A stretch of DNA of 64,000 nucleotides from Lysobacterales bacterium 15-68-25. Its GTDB lineage: Bacteria; Pseudomonadota; Gammaproteobacteria; Xanthomonadales; Rhodanobacteraceae. Positions 17,309-27,747 of the stretch are shown here, piece by piece. The notes beneath the pieces are model-generated. The model searched no databases, had not been told where the DNA came from, and worked only from the letters and a program-made list of their open reading frames with translations. The stretch covers positions 1 to 64,000 of the forward strand of contig NCKB01000003.1 of the NCBI GenBank assembly GCA_002279065.1, in the 5' to 3' direction. Made by a program: the position numbers and the translations under genes. How positions within the stretch are numbered: the stretch's first letter is position 1; each line of letters begins with the position of its first letter.

Positions 17309-18352
17309 TCAGCGCACCGCCTCGGGCGCCGGCGGCAGGATCAGCATCGCGTCGCCATAGGAGAAGAAACGGTAGCGCTCGGCCACCGCGTGGCGGTAGG
17401 CCGCGAGCATGAACTCCCGTCCGGCCAGCGCCGACACCAGCATCAGCAGGGTGGACTGCGGCAGATGGAAGTTGGTGATCAGGCCGTCGATGCTGGAAAA
17501 GCGGTAGCCCGGGAAGATGAAGATCTGCGTCTCGCCGGCGAACGGGTGCAGCTCGCCGTCCACGCTGGCGCTCTCCAGCGCCCGTACCACGGTGGTGCCC
17601 ACGGCGATCACCCGGCCGCCGGCCGCCCGGGTGCGGCGCACCTGCTCCACCAGGTGGGCGCCGACGTTGAGCCACTCGCGGTGCATGTGGTGGTTCCTGA
17701 TGTCGTCGGCCCGCACCGGCTGGAAGGTACCCGCGCCCACGTGCAGGGTGACGTAGCCGGACTGCACACCCATCGCCTCGAGGCGCTCGAGCATCGGCTC
17801 GTCGAAGTGCAGGCCGGCGGTCGGCGCGGCCACTGCGCCGGGCTCGCGGGCGTACACGGTCTGGTAGCGCTCCAGGTCGCTGTCCTCGGCGCCGCGCTCG
17901 ATGTACGGCGGCAGCGGCATCTCGCCGAGCTTGTGCAGCAGCTTTTCCAGCGGCTCGTGCGACTCGAAGCGCAGGCGGAAGAACGCCTCCTCCCGGCCCA
18001 GCACCACCGCATGGCTACCGTCGCCCAGTTCGATCCGCCCGCCCTCCTTCGGCTTCTTGCTCACGCCCAGCTGCACGATGGCCTCGTGCGCACCGGTGAC
18101 GCGCTCGATCAGGATCTCCACCGCGCCGCCGGTGTCCTTGCGGCCGTAAAGCCGGGCCGGCAGCACGCGGGTGTCGTTGAATACCAGCAGGTCGCCCGGC
18201 CGCAGGAACTCCGGCAACTCGCGGAACATGCGGTCGGTCATCGATCCGACCGAGGCATCCAGGTGCAGCAGGCGGCTGGCCGATCGTTCCGGCAGCGGGG
18301 CCTGGGCGATCAGTTCGGGCGGGAGGTGGAAATCGAAATCGGACTTCTTCAC
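17309..18352 (-). CDS. queA: S-adenosylmethionine:tRNA ribosyltransferase-isomerase QueA (GTG start)
   Basis: The 347-aa enzyme makes epoxyqueuosine in tRNA by transferring and rearranging the ribosyl group of SAM. Signatures visible are [20 protein letters not shown] at the N-terminus, [15 protein letters not shown], and the C-terminal [20 protein letters not shown] and [10 protein letters not shown]. The first in-frame start is a GTG giving MKKSDFDF. Elsewhere queA is usually followed by tgt and yajC; here it is followed by the fliL promoter region instead. Confidence 0.96.
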   Translation of the reverse strand: MKKSDFDFHLPPELIAQAPLPERSASRLLHLDASVGSMTDRMFRELPEFLRPGDLLVFNDTRVLPARLYGRKDTGGAVEILIERVTGAHEAIVQLGVSKKPKEGGRIELGDGSHAVVLGREEAFFRLRFESHEPLEKLLHKLGEMPLPPYIERGAEDSDLERYQTVYAREPGAVAAPTAGLHFDEPMLERLEAMGVQSGYVTLHVGAGTFQPVRADDIRNHHMHREWLNVGAHLVEQVRRTRAAGGRVIAVGTTVVRALESASVDGELHPFAGETQIFIFPGYRFSSIDGLITNFHLPQSTLLMLVSALAGREFMLAAYRHAVAERYRFFSYGDAMLILPPAPEAVR

Positions 18353-18436
18353 GGGCGGCTTCGGGCGACCCCGCCGGGTGCGGGAAAGCGGCGATTATCC
18401 CGCACGTGGTCGTGAGCGGCACCTGCGCGTGGAACA

Positions 18437-19807
18437 ATGACCTTTCAACCCGCCTCCACCAGCCGCATGCCCCGACTGCTCCAGGACTGGAACCACCGCC
18501 CGACCCATCGTCAGGTGTGGGCGCTGGCCGCGCCGATGATCGCCTCCAATCTCACCGTGCCGCTGGTGGCGCTGGTGGACAGCACCGTGGCCGGCCACCT
18601 CGCGCATGCCGGGCAACTGGGGGCGGTGGCGGTGGGCAGCGCGGTGTATACGCTGCCGATCTGGATCTTCGGCTTCCTGCGCATGGGGACGATCGGCTTC
18701 GCCGCGCAGGCCGGAGGACGTCGCGATGGCGATGCGCTGCGCCAGGTGCTGGCACAGGCCCTGTTGCTGGCCGCGGGGCTGGCGCTGGCCACCGTGCTGT
18801 TCGCCCTGCCGCTGCTCGGCCCGCTGCTGCACCTGATGAAGCCCTCGGCCACGCTCGACACACTGACCCGAAGCTATCTGCGCATCCGCCTGCTCGGGCT
18901 GCCTGCGGCGCTCATGAACGCCGCGCTGGCGGGCTGGTTCCTCGGCATGCACCGCGCCCGGCTGGCGCTGCGGGTGACGGTGCTGACCAACGTGGCGAAC
19001 ATCGCGTTGAACCTGGTGTTCGTGCTCGGGCTGCGCTGGGGCGTGCCGGGCATCGCGGCGGCCTCCGTCTGCGGCGAGTGGCTGGGCGCGCTGGCCGGCC
19101 TTGCCGCCATCCGCGGCCAGCTGCGGTACTTCCCCGGTCGGCTGCACCCGTCGACGCTGCGCCGCTGGGCGGCGTGGCGACCGTTGCTGGGCGTGAACCG
19201 CGACATCCTGGTCCGCAGCCTGGCGCTGCAGGGGGTGTTCTTCGCCGTCACCGTGCTGGGCACGCGGCTGGGCGATACGGTGGTCGCCGCCAACGCTCTG
19301 CTGCTCAACGGCCTGATGCTCACCGCCTACGCACTGGACGGTCTGGCCAATGCAGTGGAGGCACTGGCCGGCCACGCGGTGGGCGCAGGCGATGGTCCGG
19401 CGCTGCGCCGCGCGCTGGTGGTGGCCGGTGGCTGGTCGCTGCTCGGCAGCCTCGCCTTCGCCGTGCTGTTCGCACTGGGTGGGCACCTGTTCGTCGACCT
19501 GCAGACCGACATCGCGCCGGTGCGCGCGGTGGCCTACGCTTACCTGCCCTACCTCGCCATGCTGCCGCTGGTCGGGGTGTGGAGCTACCTGTTCGACGGC
19601 CTGTTCGTCGGCGCCACCCGCGCCCGCGAGATGCGCGACACCATGCTGCTCGCAGGCGCCGCCTTCCTGGCCCTCGCCATCGCGCTGCACCCGCTGGGCA
19701 ACCACGGCCTGTGGCTGGCCTTCCTCGGCTTCATGGCGGTGCGCGGTGGGGCGATGGCGTGGATGGCCCGGCGCATCGCGCGGCGCGGCGGCTGGGTCGC
19801 GGCGTAG
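18437..19807 (+). CDS. MATE-family multidrug/toxin exporter (DinF-like)
   Basis: This 456-aa polytopic protein has about 12 hydrophobic segments and two MATE (MatE) repeats. The N-terminal repeat contains WALAAPMIASNLTVPLVALV and DSTVAGHL. Arrangement and length resemble the DinF subfamily, which exports cationic or organic compounds using a proton or sodium gradient. It is divergent from queA, with 84 bases between starts, and convergent with the response regulator (3-base gap). The substrate cannot be inferred. An internal ATG at 18467 is an alternative start. Confidence 0.9.
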   Translation: MTFQPASTSRMPRLLQDWNHRPTHRQVWALAAPMIASNLTVPLVALVDSTVAGHLAHAGQLGAVAVGSAVYTLPIWIFGFLRMGTIGFAAQAGGRRDGDALRQVLAQALLLAAGLALATVLFALPLLGPLLHLMKPSATLDTLTRSYLRIRLLGLPAALMNAALAGWFLGMHRARLALRVTVLTNVANIALNLVFVLGLRWGVPGIAAASVCGEWLGALAGLAAIRGQLRYFPGRLHPSTLRRWAAWRPLLGVNRDILVRSLALQGVFFAVTVLGTRLGDTVVAANALLLNGLMLTAYALDGLANAVEALAGHAVGAGDGPALRRALVVAGGWSLLGSLAFAVLFALGGHLFVDLQTDIAPVRAVAYAYLPYLAMLPLVGVWSYLFDGLFVGATRAREMRDTMLLAGAAFLALAIALHPLGNHGLWLAFLGFMAVRGGAMAWMARRIARRGGWVAA

Positions 19808-19810
19808 CGG

Positions 19811-20413
19811 CTACAGCCACCCCTTCTGCCGCGCCAGCCGGTACGCCTCGATGCGGTTGCCGACGCCGAGCTTGCCGATCGCCTCGGACAGGTAGTTGCG
19901 CACCGTGCCGTGCGACAGGTGCAACTGGCTGGCGATGTCGCTGGCGCTCTGCCCCTCGCCGGCCAGGCGCAGCACCTGGCGCTCGCGGTCGTTGAGCGGA
20001 TCGGCTTCCGACCAGGCATCCAGCGCCAGCTGGGGGTCGATCGAGCGCCCGCCGCGATGGACCATGCGCAGCGCCTCGGCCAGGTTCTCCGCCGGCGCAT
20101 CCTTGAGCAGGTAGCCGGACACGCCGGCCTCCAACGCGCGACGCAGGAAGCCGGGACGGGCGAAGGTGGTGACGATGATCACCTTGATCGGCAGCGCGTG
20201 GCGCTGGATGCGCTGGGCCAGTTCCAGCCCGGTGAGGCCGGGCATCTCGATGTCGGTCACCAGCACGTCGGGCTTCAGCCGCTGGAGTTCGCGCCAGGCC
20301 GACTCGCCGTCCGGTGCACTGCCCAGCACTTCGATGTCGCTCTCCAGGTTGAGCAGCGCGGAGAGCGCGCCGCGCACCATTGCCTGGTCCTCGGCCAGCA
20401 GCACGCGGATCAT
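19811..20413 (-). CDS. NarL/FixJ-type response regulator (DesR-like)
   Basis: This 200-aa protein has a receiver domain (1-120) with VLLAEDQAMVR, phospho-acceptor Asp54 (VLVTDIEMPG), Thr in VTTFARPG and Lys in YLLKDA. A LuxR-type helix-turn-helix follows (about 135-198, LNDRERQVLRLAGEGQSASDIA). It is the last gene of an operon of an ABC transporter and two kinases, and its start overlaps the second kinase stop (ATGA). The architecture resembles B. subtilis DesKR and YvfTU. It probably controls the adjoining transporter operon. Confidence 0.9.
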   Translation of the reverse strand: MIRVLLAEDQAMVRGALSALLNLESDIEVLGSAPDGESAWRELQRLKPDVLVTDIEMPGLTGLELAQRIQRHALPIKVIIVTTFARPGFLRRALEAGVSGYLLKDAPAENLAEALRMVHRGGRSIDPQLALDAWSEADPLNDRERQVLRLAGEGQSASDIASQLHLSHGTVRNYLSEAIGKLGVGNRIEAYRLARQKGWL

Positions 20414-21621
20414 GCGGCGCTCCCGAGCCGGCGCGCCGGCGACGCGGCATGGCCGTCCACCGCCAGCGGCACGACCACGGTGATCGTGGTGCCCTTGCGC
20501 GGCGGCGACTCGATCATGAGGCGGCCATCGAGCGCGCGCAGTCGTTCGCGCATGCCGCTGATGCCGTTGCCGTGCGCGGCCAGCCCGCCGCATCCGTTGT
20601 CGCTGATCCGCATCCTGAATTCGCCTTCCTCGCTGGATATCTCGATGCGCGCCTCGGTGGCGCGCGCGTGCCGGTGGATGTTGGTGACCGCCTCGCGCAG
20701 CACCAGCGCGAGCGGCGCCTCGACCTCGCGCGGCAGCGTCAGCGATTCGGTCGCGCCGCCGCCGAGCAGGATGCCGGACGCCTCGAGCATGAGGCGGGCG
20801 GAGACCAGCTCGGCGGCGAGGTCGCCGCGACGCATGCCGGTGACCGCAGCGCGCACCTCGCCCAGCGCATGGCGGGCCACGCGCTCGACCTCTTCCATCT
20901 CGCGCTCGGCCGCGGCTGTGTCGCGCCGGGCCAGCCGGCGCGCCAGCTCCGACTTGATCGCCACCAGCGACAGCGTGTGGCCGAGCAGGTCGTGCAGGTC
21001 GCGGCCGATCCGCTCGCGCTCGGCCAGGGTGGCCAGCCGGCGCACTTCCTCCTGCGACAGCCGCAGCTCGGCGTCGCGGCGCACGCCACGCATGTAGACC
21101 CGGTTGCCGAAGCCACCGAACAGCGAGGCCAGCGGCACGGCCACCAGCATGCCCTGCGGCGCACCGGTCGTGGCGACCACGACCGCCGCCGCCGCGGAGG
21201 CCGCGATCACCGTGCCGATCCACGCGCGCCAGGACGGATGCAGCGCCATGGTGAGGCCGGCGACGATCAGGTAGACGACGGCGCCCTGGTTGAAGGGCGC
21301 CAGTGCCAGCGCGGTGAGCATCAGCCCGGCGGCGTTCAGCGGCATCTGGCGGATCGGCCGGAGGTACATGCGGCCGTAACAGATCAGGTAGGGCACCAGC
21401 GACAGAAGCGTCGCGACCAGCCAGCCCGGCTCGAAGCGGGTCTCCATCGGCAGCTTGACCAGCGCGACCACCGAAGCAAGCTGGAGCACGGCCTGCCAGC
21501 GCAGGTAGAGCGGCGAGTGCAACCGGCCGAGCAGCGATTCCGGGTGCGGCCGGAACAGGCGGCGGAAGGTCGCGGCGAGCCCGCTCTGCGGCATGCCATT
21601 CCCTGCGCGTTCGGCGGGCAT
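20410..21621 (-). CDS. DesK-type sensor histidine kinase, second copy
   Basis: In this 403-aa protein four to six membrane helices (about 42-170) are followed by a HisKA_3 helix with the phospho-acceptor His210 in GRDLHDLLGHTLSL, then a HATPase_c domain (NIHRHA, DNGCGG, GISGMRER). It starts two bases after the end of the first kinase. From the H-box on it is strongly similar to that kinase (for example AELRLSxEEVRRLA and ERIGRDLHDLLGHTLSL in both), while the membrane regions differ. It looks like a tandem duplication with diverged sensing domains. MPQSGL (nine codons later) is an alternative start. Confidence 0.88.
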   Translation of the reverse strand: MPAERAGNGMPQSGLAATFRRLFRPHPESLLGRLHSPLYLRWQAVLQLASVVALVKLPMETRFEPGWLVATLLSLVPYLICYGRMYLRPIRQMPLNAAGLMLTALALAPFNQGAVVYLIVAGLTMALHPSWRAWIGTVIAASAAAAVVVATTGAPQGMLVAVPLASLFGGFGNRVYMRGVRRDAELRLSQEEVRRLATLAERERIGRDLHDLLGHTLSLVAIKSELARRLARRDTAAAEREMEEVERVARHALGEVRAAVTGMRRGDLAAELVSARLMLEASGILLGGGATESLTLPREVEAPLALVLREAVTNIHRHARATEARIEISSEEGEFRMRISDNGCGGLAAHGNGISGMRERLRALDGRLMIESPPRKGTTITVVVPLAVDGHAASPARRLGSAA

Positions 21622-21623
21622 GC

Positions 21624-22829
21624 TCAAGCCGCGCTCCTGCCTGCATCGGTGAGCGCCGCGGCAGACACCTCCCCATGCGAGGAAGCGACCGGCTCCGCCG
21701 TCGGCGCCCGCACCCGGATCGTGAGGTGGGTGCCGCGCCCGCGCGGCGAGTCGATCACGAGCTGGCCACCCAGCGTGCGCACCCGCTCGCGCATGCCGCG
21801 CAGGCCGTTGCCGTCCTCGGCGATGCCACCGCGGCCGTTGTCGCAGATCTCCAGCACCACCTCGCCGAGGTCGCAGTGCAGGCGGATCCGTGCCTCGCTG
21901 GCGCGCGCATGGCGCACGATGTTGGTCGAGGCCTCGCGGATCACCAGCGCGAAGTGGCGCTCCACCGCCTCGGGCAGCGCGGCGACACCGATCTCGTAGT
22001 CGAGGTGTACGCGCGAGGAAGCCAGCAGCAGGCGGGCCGAGGCCAGCTCGGCGGCCAGGTCGGTGGCGCGGATGCCGGTGACCGCCGCGCGCACCTCGGC
22101 CAGCGCGTGCCGGGCCACCGCTTCGGCTTCGCTCATCTCGCGCCGGGCCGCCTCGCTGTCGCGATCGAACAGCTTGCGCGACAACTCCAGCTTCAGCGTG
22201 ATCAGCGACAGCGTATGGCCGAGCAGGTCGTGCAGGTCGCGGCCGATGCGCTCGCGCTCGGCGTTCGCGGCGAGCCGGCGCACCTCCTCGTGCGACAACC
22301 GAAGCTCGGCGTCCTTCTCGCTGCTGGTCCGCTCGGCGTTGATGATCAGGCCGATGATGAAGGTGACGATCGGCATCGTGAATGTTGCCTGCCACGGGTA
22401 GTGCAGCAGCCACGCCTCGGCCAGCAGCGCCACGTTGAGCCCGGAGAGGGTGAGCATGTAGGTGCGGAACGGCATCCGGCAGACCCGCAGCATCACGCAG
22501 CCGAACACGAAGTAGGTCATGCCGCTGGGGTACCAGGGCAGCATCACCATGCACAACACCAGCATGCCGCCCGCATAGGCGCGCGACGCGCGGCGCGAAG
22601 CGATGCAGCACATGCCGTAGAGCGCCAGGAACACCGGGTAGGACAGCGCGGTAAGCAGCAGCCAGTGGCGGTTCCAGGCGTCGTGGTCGAACACGGGCGT
22701 GATGAACAGCCAGGCGGTCCACAACAGGTGCACGGCATCGGTCCACGGCGACTTGCCGCGGGCCACGCTGTCGGCCACCAACGAGTCGGGCGCCGGCTTC
22801 AGCCAGGCAGGCAGCTTCGCTAGGCGCAT
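21624..22829 (-). CDS. DesK-type sensor histidine kinase, first copy
   Basis: The 401-aa kinase has a membrane sensor region of about five helices (33-165) with a distinctive Cys-containing stretch (YGMCCIASRR), then the HisKA_3 dimerisation helix with His200 in GRDLHDLLGHTLSL, and a HATPase_c domain (NIVRHA, DNGRGG, GLRGMRER). There is no extracytoplasmic domain of note, so like DesK it probably senses something in or at the membrane. It follows the ABC permease by 40 bases and precedes the second kinase by two. Confidence 0.88.
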   Translation of the reverse strand: MRLAKLPAWLKPAPDSLVADSVARGKSPWTDAVHLLWTAWLFITPVFDHDAWNRHWLLLTALSYPVFLALYGMCCIASRRASRAYAGGMLVLCMVMLPWYPSGMTYFVFGCVMLRVCRMPFRTYMLTLSGLNVALLAEAWLLHYPWQATFTMPIVTFIIGLIINAERTSSEKDAELRLSHEEVRRLAANAERERIGRDLHDLLGHTLSLITLKLELSRKLFDRDSEAARREMSEAEAVARHALAEVRAAVTGIRATDLAAELASARLLLASSRVHLDYEIGVAALPEAVERHFALVIREASTNIVRHARASEARIRLHCDLGEVVLEICDNGRGGIAEDGNGLRGMRERVRTLGGQLVIDSPRGRGTHLTIRVRAPTAEPVASSHGEVSAAALTDAGRSAA

Positions 22830-22869
22830 GATCGGTCCCTGCCGGTCGGGCGTGCGGAGGCGGAAGCCA

Positions 22870-23630
22870 TCAGCCTACCCGGCGCAGGCGGCGTGCCGCC
22901 AGAGCGAGGAACACCGCGGCGAAGCCGGCCAGGGCCAGCACGTGGGGCAGCAGCGCCCCGTGCCCCATGCCGACCGCGGCCAGGGTGAGCTGGTTGAGGT
23001 GGTAACTCGGCCACACCGGCGCCAGCGCCTGCAGCGGCTTGGGCAACATACTCAGCGGCAACCACAGGCCGGACAGGAAGGCCATCGGCAGATAGACCAG
23101 GTTGAGCAGGCCCGGCGCGCCCTGCCCCTTGATCAGGGTGCCGACGAACATGCCCAGCGCACAGAACGGCAGCACGCCGAACGCACCGGCAGCGAGCATG
23201 GCCAGCACCCGCGCCGGCGCCAGTACCACGCCGCCCAGGGTCAGGCCGAGGGTGAGCAGCAGCACCACGACCAGGCTGGCCACGCCCATCGCCATCACCA
23301 TCTTGCCCAGCAGGTAGGCCCCCGGCGGCATCGGCAGCGCGCGCTTGAGGGTGAGCAAGCCGCCGTCGCGCTCGATCGCCAGCGAGGCGCCGAAGCCGAA
23401 CAGCCCCGGCCCGATCACCCCGAAGGTGGTGTAGCTGGCCAGCAGGTAGCGCGAGGCGTCGCTGCCGGCATGGTTCAGCAGCACCCCGAACATCAGGTAG
23501 AACACCGTGGAGAACAGCGTCACCGGCAGGATGAAGCCGGGCGCACGCAGGTAACGCAGGCATTCGCTGCGGATTTCCTGCAGATAGGCCCCCGCCACGC
23601 GGCGGGGCGGCATCGCGATCGTGGCGTCCA

Positions 23631-23631
<1 letters not shown>
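22870..23631 (-). CDS. ABC-2 type transporter permease
   Basis: This 253-aa integral membrane protein has six predicted helices. It belongs to the ABC-2 family (LAIERDGGLLTLKRALPMPPG is the typical loop after the second helix, and LPMAFLSGLWLPLSMLPKPLQ the later family signature). It pairs with the overlapping ATPase (TGATG) as an exporter of unknown substrate. In B. subtilis the analogous yvfRS transporter sits with the yvfTU two-component system, and relatives handle lipids or antimicrobial compounds. Confidence 0.9.
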
Positions 23632-24536
<905 letters not shown>

Positions 24537-24612
24537 GGGGCCTCCTCTGGCTGGCCACAAAACTAGTCATGGCGGGCACTTGCGGCCACTCGCGGACATC
24601 AGCCGGCGGACC

Positions 24613-24624
24613 TGACAGCCGTCA
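24613..24624. promoter_or_regulatory. Candidate operator upstream of the ABC/kinase operon
   Basis: A TGAC-AGCC-GTCA inverted repeat lies 77 bases upstream of the ATPase start, in the 292-base gap shared with the divergent aminotransferase. NarL/FixJ regulators often bind short interrupted inverted repeats of this kind. The assignment to the operon's own regulator is inference. Nothing else recognisable is seen in this gap. Confidence 0.3.
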
Positions 24625-24828
24625 TGCGGGGTACCGGGAAATGCCCCCTCGCGCTATCCTCGGCGGATGCCTGAAGCCCGCCAGCCCTTTTGCGGCGGTG
24701 CGTCAGACGGCCCGAAAGGCCTGCGGGAAGCGCTCCGTTCGCGGTGCGGCGTTCCCGCCCGGATCGAGAATCCACCGGCCTGCTTCGCGTTGGGTGCGAG
24801 GCGCCGGCGGATGTTGAGGAGGAGCGTT

Positions 24829-26325
24829 ATGCACGTGATTGAACAACTGCGCGAACTGCGCGAATTCGGCGGCAAGCCGCGGACCACCGGCCTGGACGAT
24901 GCCACCATCGAGCGCATGGCCGCGTTGGACCCGATGCTCGGACAGGCAGTGTCCGAGGCGGTGTCGCGCCATCGCGAGCTGCGCGCGGACCTGGCCGATT
25001 TCCTGAAGCTGGACGAGGCCGAGCAGTTGGCCCGCGCCCAGGCCGGCTACGTCAACTTCTACCCGGACGACGCCATCAACCCGTACCTGCCGGCCGCCGC
25101 GCGCGGCCCGTGGATCGTCACGCTGAAGGGCGCGGTGGTCCACGACAACGGCGGCTACGGCATGCTCGGCTTCGGCCACAACCCGCCGGCGGTGATCGAG
25201 GCGATGAGCCGGCCGCAGGTGATGGCCAACGTGATGACCCCGAGCATCGCGCAGATGCGCATGACCGAGGCGCTGCGCAAGGAGATCGGCCACCGTCGCG
25301 GCGGCTTCGCATACGACCGCTTCCTGTGCCTGAACTCCGGCTCCGAGGCGGTGGGTCTGGCCTGCCGCATCGCCGACGTCAACGCCAAGCTCATGACCGA
25401 TGCCGGCGGCCGCTACGAAGGTCGCGCGATCAAGCGCCTGGCGGTCAAGGGAGCGTTCCATGGCCGCACCGACAAGCCGGCCCTGTATTCGGACTCCTCG
25501 CGCAAGACCTACCAGCAGCACCTGGCCAGCTACCGCCACGAGGACACCCTGATCACCGTCGCACCGTACGACGTGGAACAGCTCAAGGCCGCGTTCGCCG
25601 ACGCCGACAGGCACGGCTGGTTCATCGAGGCGATGTTCCTCGAGCCGGTGATGGGCGAGGGCGACCCGGGCCGCGCGGTGACGCCGGAGTTCTACGCCGT
25701 CGCGCGCGAGCTGACCAAGGCGCACGGCACCCTGCTGATGGTCGACTCGATCCAGGCCGGCCTGCGCGCCCACGGCGTGCTGTCGGTGGTCGACTACCCC
25801 GGCTTCGAGAAGCTCGAGGCGCCCGACATGGAGACCTACTCCAAGGCGCTGAACGCCGGCCAGTACCCGATGTCGGTGCTCGCCGTGAACGCGCACACCG
25901 CCGGCCTGTACCGCAAGGGTATCTACGGCAACACCATGACCGCCAACCCGCGCGCGCTGGACGTGGCCTGCGCCACGCTCGGCGAGCTGAGCGACGCGGT
26001 GCGCGAGAACATCCGCGAGCGGGGCAAGGAGTTCGTCGCCAAGCTCAACGCGCTGAAGGACGAGCTGGGCGGCCTGATCACCAAGGTGCAGGGCACCGGC
26101 CTGCTGTTCTCCTGCGAGCTGGCTCCGCAGTTCAAGTGCTACGGCGAGAACTCCACCGAGGAGTACATGCGCGAGCACGGCATGGGCGTGATCCACGGCG
26201 GCACCAACTCGCTGCGCTTCACCCCGCATTTCCAGGTGACCAGCGCCGAGGTGGACCTGGTGGTCGCGCACGTGAAGCATGCTCTGCTGCATGGACCGAA
26301 GCGCGCGCAGGCCGAAGCGGCGTAA
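24829..26325 (+). CDS. Class-III PLP-dependent aminotransferase
   Basis: The 498-aa enzyme belongs to the ornithine/4-aminobutyrate aminotransferase fold family. Visible are the substrate/PLP region LNSGSEAVGLA (about 169-179), GAFHGRT (208-214), the cofactor Asp306 in MVDSIQAG and the likely Schiff-base Lys339 in TYSKALNAGQYP. About 95 residues precede the conserved core, longer than in GabT. The ATG at 24829 has AGGAGG seven bases upstream. The monocistronic unit ends in a strong terminator. The amino donor cannot be assigned from sequence alone. Confidence 0.85.
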   Translation: MHVIEQLRELREFGGKPRTTGLDDATIERMAALDPMLGQAVSEAVSRHRELRADLADFLKLDEAEQLARAQAGYVNFYPDDAINPYLPAAARGPWIVTLKGAVVHDNGGYGMLGFGHNPPAVIEAMSRPQVMANVMTPSIAQMRMTEALRKEIGHRRGGFAYDRFLCLNSGSEAVGLACRIADVNAKLMTDAGGRYEGRAIKRLAVKGAFHGRTDKPALYSDSSRKTYQQHLASYRHEDTLITVAPYDVEQLKAAFADADRHGWFIEAMFLEPVMGEGDPGRAVTPEFYAVARELTKAHGTLLMVDSIQAGLRAHGVLSVVDYPGFEKLEAPDMETYSKALNAGQYPMSVLAVNAHTAGLYRKGIYGNTMTANPRALDVACATLGELSDAVRENIRERGKEFVAKLNALKDELGGLITKVQGTGLLFSCELAPQFKCYGENSTEEYMREHGMGVIHGGTNSLRFTPHFQVTSAEVDLVVAHVKHALLHGPKRAQAEAA

Positions 26326-26348
26326 GCCGTACCGACGATGACGACGAA

Positions 26349-26377
26349 GGGCGCGCCCGGCCGGGCGCGCCCTTTTT
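26349..26377 (+). terminator. Intrinsic terminator after the aminotransferase
   Basis: Perfect stem GGGCGCGCCCGG / CCGGGCGCGCCC followed by TTTTT, 23 bases after the stop codon. Confidence 0.9.
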
Positions 26378-26532
26378 CATGCCCGGTACGGCACCGACGG
26401 GCGGCCGGCGGCATGGACCGGCTTCTTCGCCGGCGCCCCACCGTACCGCATGAAATTGCGGTGGCGCGGACCATGCCCCCGGCGCGAGACTGCGCTGCCG
26501 GCATCCGCCGGTCACCTCGGGAGGATCGCACC

Positions 26533-26850
26533 ATGGGCAAGCCGTTCCGCATCCTGTTCGCCGCCTCGCTTACCGTCGCCGGCGCCCTCGTCCTGTCCAG
26601 CCCGGTCGCCGCGACCGGCAAGCAGATGACCGCGCAACAACAGCGCATGGCCGACTGCAACAAGCAGGCCACCGGCAAGAAGGGCGCCGAGCACAAGGCC
26701 TTCATGAAATCCTGCCTGAAGGGTGAAGCCGCCGCGCCGGCCAAGATGACCCAGCAGGAAAAGATGAAGAAGTGCAACGCCGACGCCAAGGCCAAGGGGC
26801 TCAAGGGCGACGCCCGCAAGAGCTTCATGAGCACCTGCCTCAAGGGCTGA
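26533..26850 (+). CDS. psiF: PsiF repeat protein, secreted
   Basis: This 105-aa protein has a signal peptide (1-27, cleavage after SPVAA) and two PsiF repeats of about 33 residues (28-60 and 73-105). Each has a conserved pattern of QQ.RM..CN...... and ending FM.(S/T)CLKG with two cysteines. E. coli psiF is a phosphate-starvation gene next to phoA; the molecular role is unknown. The start at 26533 is preceded by GGGAGGA. Longer upstream frames would pass through the terminator and were rejected. Confidence 0.88.
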   Translation: MGKPFRILFAASLTVAGALVLSSPVAATGKQMTAQQQRMADCNKQATGKKGAEHKAFMKSCLKGEAAAPAKMTQQEKMKKCNADAKAKGLKGDARKSFMSTCLKG

Positions 26851-26861
26851 GGCCATCCGCA

Positions 26862-26891
26862 CAGGCCGGCGCGGATGCGCGCGCCGGCCTG
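26862..26891 (+). terminator. Hairpin between psiF and upp
   Basis: A 12-bp stem CAGGCCGGCGCG / CGCGCCGGCCTG with a 6-base loop, 12 bases after psiF. No T-tract follows, so termination is possible but not certain. Confidence 0.45.
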
Positions 26892-26952
26892 CGTCGATAA
26901 GCTTGGGCGCTGCCCGCGACGCCCCGCGTCGCCCCACTGCCAGGCCCGCCCC

Positions 26953-27597
26953 ATGCCCGTCGTCGAAGTCCGCCACCCGCTCATCCAGCACAAGCTCGGC
27001 CTGATGCGCCGGGCCGGCATCAGCACCAAGGATTTCCGCGAGCTGGCCTCGGAAGTGGCCGCCCTGCTGACCTACGAGGCGACCAAGGACCTGGAGACCG
27101 TCGAGCAGGCGATCGACGGCTGGGCAGGCCCGCTCACCGTGCAGCAGATCAAGGGCAAGAAGATCACCATCGTGCCGATCCTGCGCGCGGGCCTGGGGAT
27201 GCTGCCGGGTGTGCTGGACCTGATCCCCGCCGCCAAGGTCAGCGTGGTCGGCCTGCAGCGCGACGAGGAAACGCTCAAGCCGGTCACCTACTACGAGAAA
27301 CTCACCGGCCGCATGGACGAGCGCATCGCGCTGATCGTCGACCCGATGCTGGCCACCGCCGGCACCCTGATCGCCACCGTGGACATGCTCAAGGCCGCCG
27401 GCTGCAAGCGCATCAAGGGGCTGTTCCTGGTCGCCGCGCCGGAGGGTCTCGCCCGCATGGCCGCTGCGCACCCGGACGTGGAGATCTACACTGCGGCCGT
27501 CGATCGGCGACTCAACGAAAACGGCTACATCCTGCCCGGCCTCGGCGACGCCGGCGACAAGATCTTCGGCACCAAGCAGCTGCCCGACGCGGACTGA
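26953..27597 (+). CDS. upp: Uracil phosphoribosyltransferase
   Basis: This 214-aa pyrimidine salvage enzyme makes UMP from uracil and PRPP. It has the N-terminal [18 protein letters not shown], the PRPP loop [12 protein letters not shown] and the C-terminal uracil-binding [19 protein letters not shown]. Length is close to E. coli Upp (208). The start gives MPVVEV; the ribosome site is weak (GCCC before the ATG). Confidence 0.95.
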   Translation: MPVVEVRHPLIQHKLGLMRRAGISTKDFRELASEVAALLTYEATKDLETVEQAIDGWAGPLTVQQIKGKKITIVPILRAGLGMLPGVLDLIPAAKVSVVGLQRDEETLKPVTYYEKLTGRMDERIALIVDPMLATAGTLIATVDMLKAAGCKRIKGLFLVAAPEGLARMAAAHPDVEIYTAAVDRRLNENGYILPGLGDAGDKIFGTKQLPDAD

Positions 27598-27676
27598 ACC
27601 CCGGCCCGGCCCCGGGCGCCGGCGGACGCCGTGCCCGCCGCGGCCTAGCCGGGCGTGGGAAAGCGCCTTCGCGAAA

Positions 27677-27694
27677 CTGTCGTAAAAACTTGCT
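27677..27694 (+). promoter_or_regulatory. Pho-box-like sequence upstream of the secreted nuclease
   Basis: CTGTCGTAAAA precedes the nuclease start by about 70 bases. The first seven bases match the PhoB half-site CTGTCAT with one change and are followed by the usual A-rich spacer, but the second half-site (ACTTGCT) matches poorly. Phosphate control of an extracellular nuclease would make sense, so this is recorded as a weak candidate. Confidence 0.3.
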
Positions 27695-27747
27695 AGCGTC
27701 CCGGGTGCTCCGGATCCATCGGGATCCCGCACTAAAGGGACTCAACC

